Assembly (NCBI RefSeq): GCF_008693075.1
Contig: NZ_VXKJ01000003.1
Location: 1-46,388 of the forward strand
Direction: 5' to 3'
Source: Corynebacterium phocae
Lineage (GTDB): Bacteria; Actinomycetota; Actinomycetes; Mycobacteriales; Mycobacteriaceae
Length of the DNA: 46,388 nucleotides
The notes beneath the pieces were generated by a model that saw only the letters and a list, made by a program, of their open reading frames with translations, searched no databases and was not told where the DNA came from. Position numbers and translations under genes: made by a program. Shown here one piece after another: positions 25,483 through 34,017 of this stretch; position 1 is the stretch's first letter, and the number at the start of each line of letters is the position of its first letter.

Positions 25483-25942
25483 GGTTGCCCTCCAATTGGT
25501 TTAACAGGTGCTCTAGCAGGGGCTCTAGCACCCGGCAGGCGTCCTTGGCTGCGCCGGTGGAGCCGGGAATGGCCCAACAGAAGGTGCGCCCGGCAATCCC
25601 TGCTACCGTCCGGGACAGCGCGGCTGTTGCCACTGCCGCCGATACCCCGTAAAATGCGTGCGCAACCCCCGGCAGCTCCAAATCCAGGTGCGGCGCCAAC
25701 GCCTCCACGGAGCGGTCATCGGGAGTAATTCCCGTGCCGCCGGAAATGAGCAGGACGTCCGGGTGGGTGGATAGTGCGGTAGGGAGGGCATCGGCAAGCT
25801 GGGCATCAGGGAGGACCTGGCGGGTGACGTGAAGGCCGTGGGCGGAGAGGAACTCCTCGAGGATAGGGCCGGAACGGTCCTCATAGATACCCGCAGCTGC
25901 GCGCGTGGAGGCCACCAGAATTATTGCGGTGCGCTTTAGCAC
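25472..25942 (-). CDS. moaB: Molybdopterin adenylyltransferase / MoaB-Mog family
   Basis: A MoaB/Mog-type protein that adenylates molybdopterin ahead of metal insertion by MoeA. 156 residues, with conserved LISGGTGITPDDRSVEAL (about 65-83), the ASTRAAAGIYEDRSGP start, the loop ELPGVAHAF, and AIPGSTGAAKDACRVLEPLL near the C terminus. It overlaps moeA upstream by 7 bases and moaE downstream by 11, so the three genes are one translational unit. Whether it is named moaB or mog is conventional. Confidence 0.9.
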   Translation of the reverse strand: MLKRTAIILVASTRAAAGIYEDRSGPILEEFLSAHGLHVTRQVLPDAQLADALPTALSTHPDVLLISGGTGITPDDRSVEALAPHLDLELPGVAHAFYGVSAAVATAALSRTVAGIAGRTFCWAIPGSTGAAKDACRVLEPLLEHLLNQLEGNRDH

Positions 25943-27084
25943 GGGAACACCTCCACCCGGTCGCCCGCCTGAAGCGTGGCCCCAGCCGGAATGCGGATGA
26001 GCGCCGTGGCCTCTAAGGCATGCGCCAGCAGGTGCGAGCCCGCGCCGGGCAGGACCTCTGCGTCGGCGGTCGCACGGGCAGTGTGGGTGAGCTGGCCGCG
26101 GCGGAACTGATCCCTTCCGGGAATGCCTGGGACACCGGCGGTCAGCCGCGCCATCTGCGGCGGGCGCGCTACCCCCAGCACCGGCGCGACGTAAAGGCGG
26201 AAACTCACCAAGGTGGACAGCGGGTTGCCCGGCAGGCAGAGGACCGGAACGCCTATAAACTGCGCCAAGCCCTGCGGGCCGCCGGGTTGTTGGGCAACGT
26301 GGCCAAACCAGCCATCGGTTAGGAGCTGGCGGATGACCTCAAACTTGCCCTGGGAAATGCCGCCGGAGGTCACAATCGCGTCCGGGCGGTGCCGGCGCAC
26401 CGCGTGTTCCAAGTCCGCGCGGAGGGCCTCCGGGTCATCATTGGTGCGCACGTGCCCTGCGACCTCCAGGCCGTACTGCTTGGCGGCAGCCATGAGCAGC
26501 GGCGCGTTGGAGTCCGGGATCTTGGCCGCGCCCTGGCCTATCTCCGCGCCACCCGTGCACAGCAACAACCTGGCGGGCGCGTAGACCGCCACCTCCGTGA
26601 CCCCCTGGGCGGCCAGCGTGCCAATGGCCGCCGGGTTCAGCCGCGTGCCCTCCGCCACGATGACCTGGCCCGCAGCCATATCCTCACCCCGGCGGCGGAT
26701 GAACTGGCCCTGCGGGGCGGCCGGGACCTGGATTTCTTGGCCCTCTGCGCCAAAGTGCGGCGGGTGGCACCGCTCCACCGGCACGATTGTCACCGTGCCG
26801 GCCGGCACCTTCGCGCCGGTCATGATGGGCGTGGCCACCCCTTCGTGCAGGGGCTTAGGCTCCGTGCCGGCGGCCAGCGTTTGCCCCACCCGGAAAACCC
26901 CGCCCGCCGTGCTGTCCAGGGCGTAGCCGTCCATCTGCGAGTTATCAAAACGCGGAAGATCGAACTGCGCCGTGAGAGTGCTGGCCGCCACCAACCCGCC
27001 CGCCTCCGCCAGAGGGCGGGTGACCACCTGGGGCTTATCCACCTGGGCGCGGACGGCGTGGAGGTGTTGTTCGTAGGTACGCAT
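25936..27084 (-). CDS. moeA: Molybdopterin molybdenumtransferase MoeA
   Basis: Inserts molybdate into adenylated molybdopterin. 382 residues, a little shorter than the typical 400. Conserved parts are PRFDNSQMDGYAL (about 43-56), PIMTGAKVPAGTVTIVPVE (about 88-106), RRRGEDMAAGQVIVAEGTRL (130-150), TSGGISQGKFEVIRQLL with the catalytic Asp replaced by the GGISxGxxD-like variant (about 240), and LPGNPLSTLVSF (about 285). The C-terminal domain has RGQLTH and VLPGAGSHLLAHALEATALI. In the usual SxGxxD(Y/F) motif this protein reads SQGKFE, so the last Asp is Glu. It is first gene of the minus-strand moco operon. Confidence 0.9.
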   Translation of the reverse strand: MRTYEQHLHAVRAQVDKPQVVTRPLAEAGGLVAASTLTAQFDLPRFDNSQMDGYALDSTAGGVFRVGQTLAAGTEPKPLHEGVATPIMTGAKVPAGTVTIVPVERCHPPHFGAEGQEIQVPAAPQGQFIRRRGEDMAAGQVIVAEGTRLNPAAIGTLAAQGVTEVAVYAPARLLLCTGGAEIGQGAAKIPDSNAPLLMAAAKQYGLEVAGHVRTNDDPEALRADLEHAVRRHRPDAIVTSGGISQGKFEVIRQLLTDGWFGHVAQQPGGPQGLAQFIGVPVLCLPGNPLSTLVSFRLYVAPVLGVARPPQMARLTAGVPGIPGRDQFRRGQLTHTARATADAEVLPGAGSHLLAHALEATALIRIPAGATLQAGDRVEVFPC

Positions 27085-27124
27085 GAGCTAGATCCTAACT
27101 GCTTGGCCTGGCATAGTGGGGGCC

Positions 27125-27382
27125 ATGATTGAGGTTCACTATTTTGCCGCCGCCCGGCAGGCCGCCGGCGTGGCCTGCGAGCAGGTGCCGGCCACCGCCA
27201 CGCTGGGCGAGCTGGTGCGCTACCTGGGCAACGCCCACGACGGTGCCACGGCCGCCGGCATGCACTTTCCGGAGGTGCTTGCGCGGTGCAGTTTCCTAGC
27301 CGACGGCGTGGCTGCCCACACCCAGGACTCCCTGGCCGGGGTTGCCCGCGTGGACGTCCTGCCGCCCTTTGCTGGGGGCTAA
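27125..27382 (+). CDS. moaD: Molybdopterin synthase sulfur carrier MoaD
   Basis: A ubiquitin-fold carrier whose C-terminal glycine becomes a thiocarboxylate and donates sulfur to MoaE. 85 residues from ATG 27125 (MIEVHYFAAARQAAG); a GTG 9 bases upstream is possible. The sequence ends VDVLPPFAGG, the required Gly-Gly. It is divergent from moeA, so carrier and processing genes share a control region of only about 40 bases. moaA and moaC are not in this window. The stop-codon region is duplicated 47 bases downstream. Confidence 0.9.
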   Translation: MIEVHYFAAARQAAGVACEQVPATATLGELVRYLGNAHDGATAAGMHFPEVLARCSFLADGVAAHTQDSLAGVARVDVLPPFAGG

Positions 27383-27431
27383 ACGCAAGGCGGTTGTGTA
27401 GGTGGCTTCCGCCCTTCGCCGGGGGCTAAAC
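27362..27431 (+). repeat. Duplication of the moaD stop region, offset 47 bases
   Basis: CCGCCCTTTGCTGGGGGC then TAAAC (27362-27384) recurs as CCGCCCTTCGCCGGGGGC then TAAAC (27409-27431), with two mismatches. The first copy encodes the essential FAGG stop of MoaD. Just beyond, AAACCTGC and GCAGGTTT (27428-27435 and 27485-27492) and TGCCAAA/TTTGGCA are inverted repeats that may terminate the converging transcripts. Confidence 0.6.
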
Positions 27432-27495
27432 CTGCAAACGTGCCAAAATTGAGGAGTTGCAAGGACAAAAAGCCGCCAGATTTGGCAGGTTTGCT

Positions 27496-27888
27496 TTAAA
27501 TGTCTTTCAGCGGGTGGGTCAAGAAGTTCACCACGGAGGACACCACGCCGATGATGACCGCGCCAAAGATTGCCGGTAGGAACCCCTGGACGCTAAATTG
27601 CCCAATCCCAAAGGAGTTGAAGAAGGCCTCCACCACAAACAGCATGGCGGCGTTGATGACCAGGTTGAAAAGACCCAGCGTGAGACAAGTAATGGGGCCC
27701 AGAATAAACCGCACAATAGGGGCGACAAGCCAATTGACAAAAATGAAAATAGCCGCGGCAGAGACGAACGCGCCAAAGTGGCCCAAGTCATGCGGCTCTA
27801 AATCGATCCCCGGCACCAAGCTCACTACCGTCCACAGGGCCACGGATACCGCTAGCAGGTTGAGCAGGAAATTCCATACAATGCTCAT
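27496..27888 (-). CDS. Phage-holin-IV/YvlD-like small integral membrane protein
   Basis: 130 residues from ATG 27888 (MSIVWNFLLNLLAVSV). Four hydrophobic segments are visible (about 4-24, 39-57, 63-86 and 100-122). The pattern GPITCLTLGLFNLVINAAML in the middle is typical of the YvlD / phage_holin_4_2 family (PF04020), whose biochemical function is not established. The start overlaps the stop of pat in an ATGA junction, so it is co-translated with the aminotransferase. An upstream start 6 codons earlier is less likely because it would overlap pat further. Confidence 0.8.
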   Translation of the reverse strand: MSIVWNFLLNLLAVSVALWTVVSLVPGIDLEPHDLGHFGAFVSAAAIFIFVNWLVAPIVRFILGPITCLTLGLFNLVINAAMLFVVEAFFNSFGIGQFSVQGFLPAIFGAVIIGVVSSVVNFLTHPLKDI

Positions 27889-28901
27889 GCGCCCACCTTG
27901 TTCCACGCGTTGATAAGTTTCTGGGTTTCTTCCGCCGTGGTGACGGTAACGCGGATGCCTTCGGGGAAGCTGCGGACCATCACGCCGTTGTTGCTGAGCT
28001 CAGTGGCCAGCTGGGCCGGCGCGCCGGGCAGCCACACGAAGTTGGCCTGGGAAGGCGCGGTTTTAAGCTCTTCGCTCACGATGCCCCTCTGCGCCACCGT
28101 TTCATCCGTTCTTGCGCGCAGCTCATCTTGGGCTTCTAACGCTGCTAAAGCACCGGCCTGGGCCAACGAGTTCACCGAGAAGGGCACCGCCACTTGGGCC
28201 ATGGCCTCGATGATATTGGCCGGACCGAAGGCGTAGCCCACGCGCGCGCCGGCCAGGCCGTAGGCCTTGGAGAAGGTTCGCAGCCCCACCAGGTTGGGGT
28301 AGTGGCCGTGCAGCTGGGTGGCAATGGGGGTGTCTGGGGTGCGCACGTATTCGAAGTAGGCCTCATCGAGGGCTACCACCACATCCGTAGGCACGCGCTC
28401 CATGAACTGGGCAAACTCATCCTTGGTGACCACCGTGCCGGTGGGGTTATTGGGGTTACAGACAAACACCAAGCGGGTGTGCTCAGTGATGGCGTCCGCC
28501 ATGGCGTCTAGGTCCAAGGCCTGGTCTTTCAGTGGGACCGGGCGCGGGGTGGCGCCGTGGATTTGCGCGAAGATGGGGTAGGCCTCAAAAGAGCGCCACG
28601 GGAAGACCACCTCATCACTCTTGTCGCACGTGGCCTGCACCAGCTGCTGGCACAGCGCCGAAGACCCGGTTCCCACGGTGACCTCCTCCACGGCAACACC
28701 CAGGTGCTTAGCCAGTGCCCCACGCAGCGCCGTGACCCCCATGTCCGGGTACCGGTTGGCGCCGCTGGCGGCGTCTGACATGGCCTCTACTGCAGCCGGT
28801 AGGGGTGGGAGTGAGGACTCATTAGATGAGAGTTTGAGCGCGTCCGGCATAGCCTTGCCAGGGACGTACTTGGGCAAAGAAGAAAGGTCGTGGCGAATCA
28901 T
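27885..28901 (-). CDS. pat: Aromatic/histidinol-phosphate-type aminotransferase
   Basis: A PLP-dependent class I/II aminotransferase. 338 residues similar to HisC, but matching the actinobacterial Pat branch (as in C. glutamicum pat), which acts in phenylalanine/tyrosine biosynthesis. Motifs are LSSNESSLPPLPAAVEAM (about 24-41), GTGSSALCQQL, FVCNPNNPTGTV (about 148), DEAYFEYV, and FSKAYGLAGARVGYAFGP with the PLP lysine (about 212). Arginine near the C terminus (FPEGIRVTV) would bind the carboxylate. A HisC role cannot be excluded on motif evidence alone; no other his genes are near. tyrA lies 7 kb away in the same window. Confidence 0.85.
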   Translation of the reverse strand: MIRHDLSSLPKYVPGKAMPDALKLSSNESSLPPLPAAVEAMSDAASGANRYPDMGVTALRGALAKHLGVAVEEVTVGTGSSALCQQLVQATCDKSDEVVFPWRSFEAYPIFAQIHGATPRPVPLKDQALDLDAMADAITEHTRLVFVCNPNNPTGTVVTKDEFAQFMERVPTDVVVALDEAYFEYVRTPDTPIATQLHGHYPNLVGLRTFSKAYGLAGARVGYAFGPANIIEAMAQVAVPFSVNSLAQAGALAALEAQDELRARTDETVAQRGIVSEELKTAPSQANFVWLPGAPAQLATELSNNGVMVRSFPEGIRVTVTTAEETQKLINAWNKVGA

Positions 28902-29002
28902 GTGTCCATACTAGCGCCACCGAAAAGCCACCGTCTTTGCCACCGGTTTTGTATAGCTGCGCCACCCTCGGGTAGACTGCTTGCCAGGCCTTAGGGTCAA
29001 AA

Positions 29003-29091
29003 GGAGACGTGCCAGAGCGGCCGAATGGGGCTCCCTGCTAAGGAGTTGACTTGTTTGCGCAGGTCCGGAGGTTCAAATCCTCTCGTCTCCG
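29003..29091 (+). tRNA. tRNA-Ser(GCT)
   Basis: Acceptor GGAGACG (29003-29009) pairs with CGTCTCC (29084-29090), discriminator G. The anticodon loop is CT-GCT-AA inside a CTCC/GGAG stem (anticodon 29037-29039), reading AGC/AGU. A long variable arm and T-loop GGTTCAAATC are present. CCA is not encoded. Confidence 0.96.
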
Positions 29092-29100
29092 CATAATACA

Positions 29101-29137
29101 AAATCCCTGGTCTTTTATGGCCAGGGATTTTGCTTTG
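29101..29137 (+). terminator. Terminator after tRNA-Ser(GCT)
   Basis: AAATCCCTGG (29101-29110) pairs with CCAGGGATTT (29121-29130) around a 10-base loop, followed by TGCTTTG. Confidence 0.75.
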
Positions 29138-29192
29138 CGTGTTGGGGTTAACCCCTAACCCTAGCCATCATCGCCGCCGGAGAAGATCACTA

Positions 29193-30188
29193 ATGAAATT
29201 CTGCTACGCCGCCGTAGCCGCAATCATCGTTGCAGGAGGGCTCTTAGCTCTTGGCCCCAAGCACATTCAGCTCGGCTCTCCCTCCACCGGGGACATCGCA
29301 CTGGCAGGGACTCTTGTCCGTGCCCACGAAACCGGGCAGCACAATCTCACCGCGTTTACTATCAACGGTAACCAGACAACCTTCGCCGGTCTAGGTAGCG
29401 ATGAGAACACCGAAGTTGAGATCGGCTCAGTGACCAAGGTGTTCACCGCAGAACTTCTTCACCAGGAAGTCGAGAGGGGTAACTTGCAGGTAGATACCAC
29501 GGTGGGTGAGCTAATCGAGGTGGGCGACACACCGCTTTCCTCAGTTACACTCGGTGAACTCATGGACCATACCTCCGGACTACCCCGCCTAGCTAATGCC
29601 AACCCTTTCGCTGGGGTGACCAGTGTTTTAACAGCAGCTAATCCGTATGAGAATGAGACGGCGGAAGATATTGTTCGGGCAGCTACACAGTCCAATCTCA
29701 AAGGCCGCGGGGAACATTCCTATTCCAACTTGGGCTACGCTCTTCTAGGCTATTTGCTGGAGCAATACACGGGAACACCGTATGCAGAGCTTGTTCAGGA
29801 ACGCATTTTCTCTCCCGCCAAGATGACCAGCACATACGTCATGACTCCAGGCTCTGTGCCTGCCGATGCACCCCGTGGACGCACCGTTCGCGGTATGCCT
29901 GCCGATCCCTGGGAAATGGTAGGCTCCGCCCCTGCTGGTGCCATCCGTTCGACGGCGCACGATATGTCTAAATTTGCACGCTGGATAATGGACAACGGAG
30001 ATTTTTCCTACGGCTGGCTGACTAATTCAGTCGAAGACGGCGGGGGTTACTGGCACAACGGCGGTACCTACGGTTATTCCACAATGCTGATAATCGACCC
30101 CGCTAAGAGACAGGCTGTCTTTGTTAACAATGACACCGCTGTGGGTACCGAAGCCCTGGCACGGGCTTTAAAAAAGGAGCTGCAATAA
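29193..30188 (+). CDS. Serine hydrolase, class C beta-lactamase fold (PF00144)
   Basis: 331 residues with a signal peptide or signal anchor (about 1-22: KFCYAAVAAIIVAGGLLALG). The serine-lysine motif SVTK lies in IGSVTKVFTAELL (about 75). The tyrosine motif YSN lies in HSYSNLGYALLGYLLEQYTG (about 170), and the third motif HNGG near 290 replaces KTG. This set is typical of beta-lactamase-related esterases, D-aminopeptidases and carboxypeptidases, so activity on antibiotics is not implied. The start ATG 29193 gives the signal peptide; the open frame runs further upstream through the terminator. It overlaps the next gene by one base. Confidence 0.85.
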   Translation: MKFCYAAVAAIIVAGGLLALGPKHIQLGSPSTGDIALAGTLVRAHETGQHNLTAFTINGNQTTFAGLGSDENTEVEIGSVTKVFTAELLHQEVERGNLQVDTTVGELIEVGDTPLSSVTLGELMDHTSGLPRLANANPFAGVTSVLTAANPYENETAEDIVRAATQSNLKGRGEHSYSNLGYALLGYLLEQYTGTPYAELVQERIFSPAKMTSTYVMTPGSVPADAPRGRTVRGMPADPWEMVGSAPAGAIRSTAHDMSKFARWIMDNGDFSYGWLTNSVEDGGGYWHNGGTYGYSTMLIIDPAKRQAVFVNNDTAVGTEALARALKKELQ

Positions 30189-30457
30189 TGCCCGATTTGT
30201 CGTTAGTACTGGTCATAGCATTCACCGTTATTACCGTGTGGACTGCGTGGAGTTCATACCGGTCTTCGCAGAGCGCCGTGAAGCAGCTTTTCAACCTGGC
30301 AGTAACATTCCTAGTCAATGCGTTTCTTGGGGTAGTAACCCCCTGGTACGCCTCGGTGCCAATCATGTGGTGGTATTTGCTTGTCGCAGCCACCGCAGCA
30401 TACGCAGCGACGACGACCTTCAGTCTGACACGTCGGCGGGAAACTCCCAACCCATAA
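30188..30457 (+). CDS. Small membrane protein coupled to the serine hydrolase
   Basis: 89 residues with three hydrophobic segments (about 5-23, 33-49 and 55-77), aromatic-rich around MWWYLLVAATAAYAATTTF, and a basic tail. Its ATG shares an A with the TAA of the preceding gene, and GGAG lies 13 bases upstream, so translational coupling is likely. Unknown function; it probably works with the beta-lactamase-fold hydrolase at the membrane. Confidence 0.65.
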   Translation: MPDLSLVLVIAFTVITVWTAWSSYRSSQSAVKQLFNLAVTFLVNAFLGVVTPWYASVPIMWWYLLVAATAAYAATTTFSLTRRRETPNP

Positions 30458-30592
30458 AGGACGGCAAGGCACAATCCCGTTACTTGTACGTAGGAGGTCG
30501 CGTACATCCCATTCGAGAAATTCCACATTTCCATCCCAATGTGCTTAGCCGAAGTGCTTGGCAGTCCCGGCGTGAATTTCCAGGCTCGGGGT

Positions 30593-31642
30593 TTAGGCCG
30601 GAAGGGTGGGGTCTTGCGGGAAGAGTTTGGGTCCGGCCCAGCGCACAGCGTAGACCAGTGCGACTAGAACGGGTACCTCTATAAGCGGGCCAATAGTCCC
30701 GGCCAAGGCCTGGCCGGAGCTGGCACCAAAGGTGCCGATAGCCACGGCGATGGCCAGCTCGAAGTTGTTGCCGGCGGCGGTAAAAGCTACGGAGGCGGAC
30801 CGGGCGTAGCTCATCTTCGCGGCGCGGGAGGCAAATAGACCGGCTGCGAACATAATTGGGAAATAAAGGAACAGCGGAAGTGCCACCTGGCCAACCTCTA
30901 GCGGGCGGGCTGTTATCTCATCGCCCTGCAGGGCGAAAAGCAGCACGATGGTGTAGAGCAAGCCTCCCAGCGCTAGCGGGGAGATGGCCGGAAGAAATCT
31001 GCCCTCGTACCAAGCGCGGCCTTTAGTGGCCTCACCCGCAACGCGGGAGATAACGCCGGCTAAAAGCGGGATACCCAGGAATACCAGGACCGAGCCCACG
31101 ATGGACCAGAAAGAAAACTCCGCAGAGGTGGTAGAAAGCCCCAGCCAGGAGGGGAGCACCTGGAGGTAGAACCAGCCTAGGATGCCAAACATGAATACCT
31201 GGAAGATGGAGTTAATGGCCACCAGTACGGCGGTGGCCTCCCGGTCGCCGCAGGAAAGGTCCGACCAAACTAACACCATGGCAATACAGCGGGCAAGCCC
31301 CACGATGATGACGCCGGTGCGCAGCTCTGGCTGGTCCGCCAGGAAAACCCACGCCAGGACGAACATTAGCAGCGGGCCCGCCACCCAGTTGAGGATAATG
31401 GTGAGCTTCATCAGCGTCTTGTCTGTGGTGAGCTTACGGGCCTTGTCATAGCGGACCTTTGCTAGCGGCGGGTACATCATCACCAGAAGCCCCAAGGCGA
31501 TGGGAATGGAGATGGTTCCCACGGAGGCGGATTCTAGCGCGCTACCAAGCTGTGGCCAGAGCTTGGAAAGAGCCAGCCCTAGCGCCATGGCTAATAAAAT
31601 CCAGAGGGGGAGGAAGCGGTCGAGAAGCGATAAACGGGGCAT
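30593..31642 (-). CDS. acr3: Arsenite efflux permease, ACR3 family
   Basis: A secondary exporter of arsenite (and possibly antimonite) from the BASS superfamily. About 349 residues with ten hydrophobic segments. The conserved cysteine helix IVGLARCIAMVLVWSDLSCG lies near residue 125. AAGNNFELAIAVAIGTFG near residue 290 is the second ACR3 hallmark. ATG 31642 is preferred because GGAAAG precedes it; a TTG 7 codons upstream is an alternative. No ArsR or ArsC gene is adjacent, which is unusual, so control and arsenate reduction must be elsewhere. Confidence 0.9.
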   Translation of the reverse strand: MPRLSLLDRFLPLWILLAMALGLALSKLWPQLGSALESASVGTISIPIALGLLVMMYPPLAKVRYDKARKLTTDKTLMKLTIILNWVAGPLLMFVLAWVFLADQPELRTGVIIVGLARCIAMVLVWSDLSCGDREATAVLVAINSIFQVFMFGILGWFYLQVLPSWLGLSTTSAEFSFWSIVGSVLVFLGIPLLAGVISRVAGEATKGRAWYEGRFLPAISPLALGGLLYTIVLLFALQGDEITARPLEVGQVALPLFLYFPIMFAAGLFASRAAKMSYARSASVAFTAAGNNFELAIAVAIGTFGASSGQALAGTIGPLIEVPVLVALVYAVRWAGPKLFPQDPTLPA

Positions 31643-32092
31643 GAGGAACTTTCCGGTTGGCAATGAACGCCTTGAACTCTACCCGCCGGGGTTACCCGCC
31701 ACACGGGGAGAAACCGGGGCGGGGGTCTGCGGAGGGGGCGGGCGAACGCCTGCTGTTCACTTGATCCGTCAAAAGCGGTAGCTACTGCGGTTAGCAACCC
31801 TGTTGAAGCCACTGCCCAAAATGTGGTTTTCACCACGTCAGTATTAGTGCTGCCTGGCGCGGTGTTTCGGGGTTTTAAACGGTGAACAGGACGTTTCCTT
31901 GACGTGAACATCGCAGGGTTGTTGATTAACCCCGATAGGGGGGAATATTGAGGGGTAAACGGGGATGGTTGTGACTGGTCTGCAATGTGTTAATCGTCTA
32001 AGGTTTTATATATATGCGGTGACGCGCATAACATTCGGGCTTAAAACGGGCTCGGGTAACACTTTATCTCTCGAGAAGTAAAGGAAGCGGCT
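31643..32092. promoter_or_regulatory. Divergent promoter region between acr3 and dccT
   Basis: A 450-base stretch without a credible gene. Near dccT it holds a TTTTATATATATGCGG segment (about 32004-32019), a plausible extended -10 region. The RBS AAGGAAG of dccT is at 32079-32085. No clear operator palindrome is seen; the acr3 side has no obvious ArsR box. Confidence 0.45.
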
Positions 32093-33670
32093 ATGACAAC
32101 TCCGCAGACGCAAGTCTCAACCGCCCACGCGGCAAGTGGAGAGGATAGCGCCACCGCTCGTCGCGAATGGCGCCGGATGGCCATCGGCATCATTGCCGGC
32201 TTGGCTCTTGCTGCACTTGTGTGGCTGATTTTCCCCGCTGACGCCGTGGACACGGTCATGCAATCCCCGGGTGTCAAAGAGGACACTGAATACTCACACG
32301 CGGCGTTGCGTACCGTAGCCGCCGTTACCGTGCTCATGGGTGTGTGGTGGATGACTGAGGCCATCCCACTCCCGGCCACCGCACTGCTGCCCATCGCCAT
32401 CTTCCCGCTCGCGGGTGTGGCCACCATCAAAGACGTAACCGCCCCATATGCCTCCGCCACCATCTTCCTGTTCATGGGCGGCTTCCTGATTGCGCTGGCT
32501 CTGCAGCGCTGGAACCTACACCGCCGCATGGCGTTGTTTGTGGTCAAGATTGTGGGCGTTTCCCCCAAGCGCCTCATCCTGGGTTTCATGCTGGCTACCG
32601 GCTTCCTGTCCATGTGGGTATCCAACACCGCCACCGCCGTAGTCATGCTTCCCATTGGTATGTCCGTTCTGGCCCTTACTGCCGATGTCGTCGGTGGGCA
32701 CCGCAACCAAAAGAAGTTCGCCACTGCACTCATGCTGGGCATTGCATACTCCGCTTCCATCGGCTCCCTGGGCACTTTGATTGGCACCCCTCCAAATGCC
32801 TTGCTGTCCGGCTACATGAAAGAAGCCCACAACATTGACCTGGGCTTTGCGCGCTGGATGATGGTGGGCATGCCACTGGCTGTCATCTTCCTGTTCATTG
32901 CCTGGTTTGTACTAATTACGGTATTCAAGCCGGAGATGGACACCATCCCTGGCGGCAAAGAGCTCATTGATGAAGAACTTCGCGCCATGGGTCCTTGGAC
33001 CGGCCCGCAGATTTCCACCGGTGTTATTTTCCTTTTGGCCGCGCTTTCCTGGGTGGCCGTTCCGCTGCTGATTGACAAAGAGGCGTGGAACTACAACGAC
33101 GCCATTGTGGGTATCATCGCTGGCCTGCTGCTGTTTCTCATCCCAGCGGATTTCAAGAAGGGTACCCGCCTCCTGGACTGGGATACCGCCAGTGAGCTCC
33201 CCTGGGACGTGCTATTGCTCTTTGGTGGCGGCCTGTCACTATCGGCTATGTTCAACGCTTCTGGTCTGTCGCTGTGGATCGGTGAAGTTGCCAAGGGTCT
33301 AGGTGTGCTGCCCATCTTCTTGCTCATCGGTGCCGTGGCTCTGATGGTGTTGTTCCTGACGGAAATTACCTCCAATACCGCCACCGCTGCGACCTTCCTG
33401 CCAATCATGGGCGGCGTTGCCGTGGGCATTGGCCTTACCGAAAACTCCGAAGCCAACGTCCTAATCCTCACCATCCCAGTCGCACTGGCTGCTACCTGCG
33501 CGTTCATGCTGCCGGTGGCAACCCCGCCAAACGCCATCGCTTATGGTTCCGGCTACGTCAAGATTGGCGACATGATCAAGGGTGGCGTAGGTCTGAACCT
33601 GATTGGTTCCGTGTTGATTACCTTGACCGTGTACTTCCTGGCCATTCCGGTGTTTGCGTTAGTGTTCTAG
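32093..33670 (+). CDS. dccT: Dicarboxylate/sodium symporter, DASS (SLC13) family
   Basis: An uptake carrier for C4-dicarboxylates (succinate, fumarate, malate) coupled to sodium. 525 residues, 12-14 hydrophobic segments after a cytoplasmic tail of about 35. Characteristic SLC13 phrases are SNTATAVVMLPIGMSVL (about 180) and a second inverted-repeat SNT motif in TEITSNTATAATFLPIMGGV (about 425), with the signature MLPVATPPNAIAYGSG near 475. The similarity in position and type to C. glutamicum DccT supports the name. AAGGAAG precedes the ATG by 7 bases, and a terminator follows. Confidence 0.9.
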   Translation: MTTPQTQVSTAHAASGEDSATARREWRRMAIGIIAGLALAALVWLIFPADAVDTVMQSPGVKEDTEYSHAALRTVAAVTVLMGVWWMTEAIPLPATALLPIAIFPLAGVATIKDVTAPYASATIFLFMGGFLIALALQRWNLHRRMALFVVKIVGVSPKRLILGFMLATGFLSMWVSNTATAVVMLPIGMSVLALTADVVGGHRNQKKFATALMLGIAYSASIGSLGTLIGTPPNALLSGYMKEAHNIDLGFARWMMVGMPLAVIFLFIAWFVLITVFKPEMDTIPGGKELIDEELRAMGPWTGPQISTGVIFLLAALSWVAVPLLIDKEAWNYNDAIVGIIAGLLLFLIPADFKKGTRLLDWDTASELPWDVLLLFGGGLSLSAMFNASGLSLWIGEVAKGLGVLPIFLLIGAVALMVLFLTEITSNTATAATFLPIMGGVAVGIGLTENSEANVLILTIPVALAATCAFMLPVATPPNAIAYGSGYVKIGDMIKGGVGLNLIGSVLITLTVYFLAIPVFALVF

Positions 33671-33689
33671 CGCCTCACCGGCCGGCAGA

Positions 33690-33739
33690 TTTCGCCAGGA
33701 TAAAGGCGGCAAAAACCGCATTTATCCTGGCGATTTGTT
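33690..33739 (+). terminator. Terminator after dccT
   Basis: CGCCAGGATAAA (33693-33704) and TTTATCCTGGCG (33721-33732) pair, with an inner GCGG/CCGC stem around AAAAA, and ATTTGTT follows. Confidence 0.85.
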
Positions 33740-33809
33740 ACTTAATCTAAAGCTGCGTATAGTTATACAGCGTTGCAAGGCAAGCCAATTGGCCGCCAAG
33801 TAATGGTTA

Positions 33810-33882
33810 GCGCCCGTAGCTCAACGGATAGAGCATCTGACTACGGATCAGAAGGTTGGGGGTTCGAATCCCTCCGGGCGCA
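33810..33882 (+). tRNA. tRNA-Arg(ACG)
   Basis: Acceptor GCGCCCG (33810-33816) pairs with CGGGCGC (33875-33881), discriminator A. The anticodon stem CTGAC/ATCAG region encloses the anticodon ACG, whose A34 is the substrate of TadA, encoded about 4 kb further on. The T-loop is GGTTCGAATCC. CCA is not encoded. Confidence 0.95.
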
Positions 33883-33890
33883 CAATATTG

Positions 33891-33917
33891 CCCCCTCCTC
33901 GCGGAGGGGGTATTTGC
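33891..33917 (+). terminator. Terminator after tRNA-Arg(ACG)
   Basis: CCCCCTCC pairs with GGAGGGGG over a TCGC tetraloop, followed by TATTTGCTT. Confidence 0.8.
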
Positions 33918-34017
33918 TTGCCCAGGCTCGGGGTGCGCCACCCCGCTGGGCAGCGGAAAGACCCCGCGAGGACGGGGTCTGAGGCCTGGGAGGCTGGGCT
34001 GCTAGAGCTGCTAGAGT

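Noticed and set aside
18324..29091. Attachment-site duplication linking the tRNA-Ser genes
   Set aside because: The shared bases (acceptor and T-arm) are what all serine tRNAs share; I see no separate copy of a tRNA 3' end bounding the island.
29193..30188. Beta-lactam resistance gene
   Set aside because: The fold motifs are those of the broad serine-hydrolase family; KTG is replaced by HNGG, so antibiotic hydrolysis cannot be claimed.
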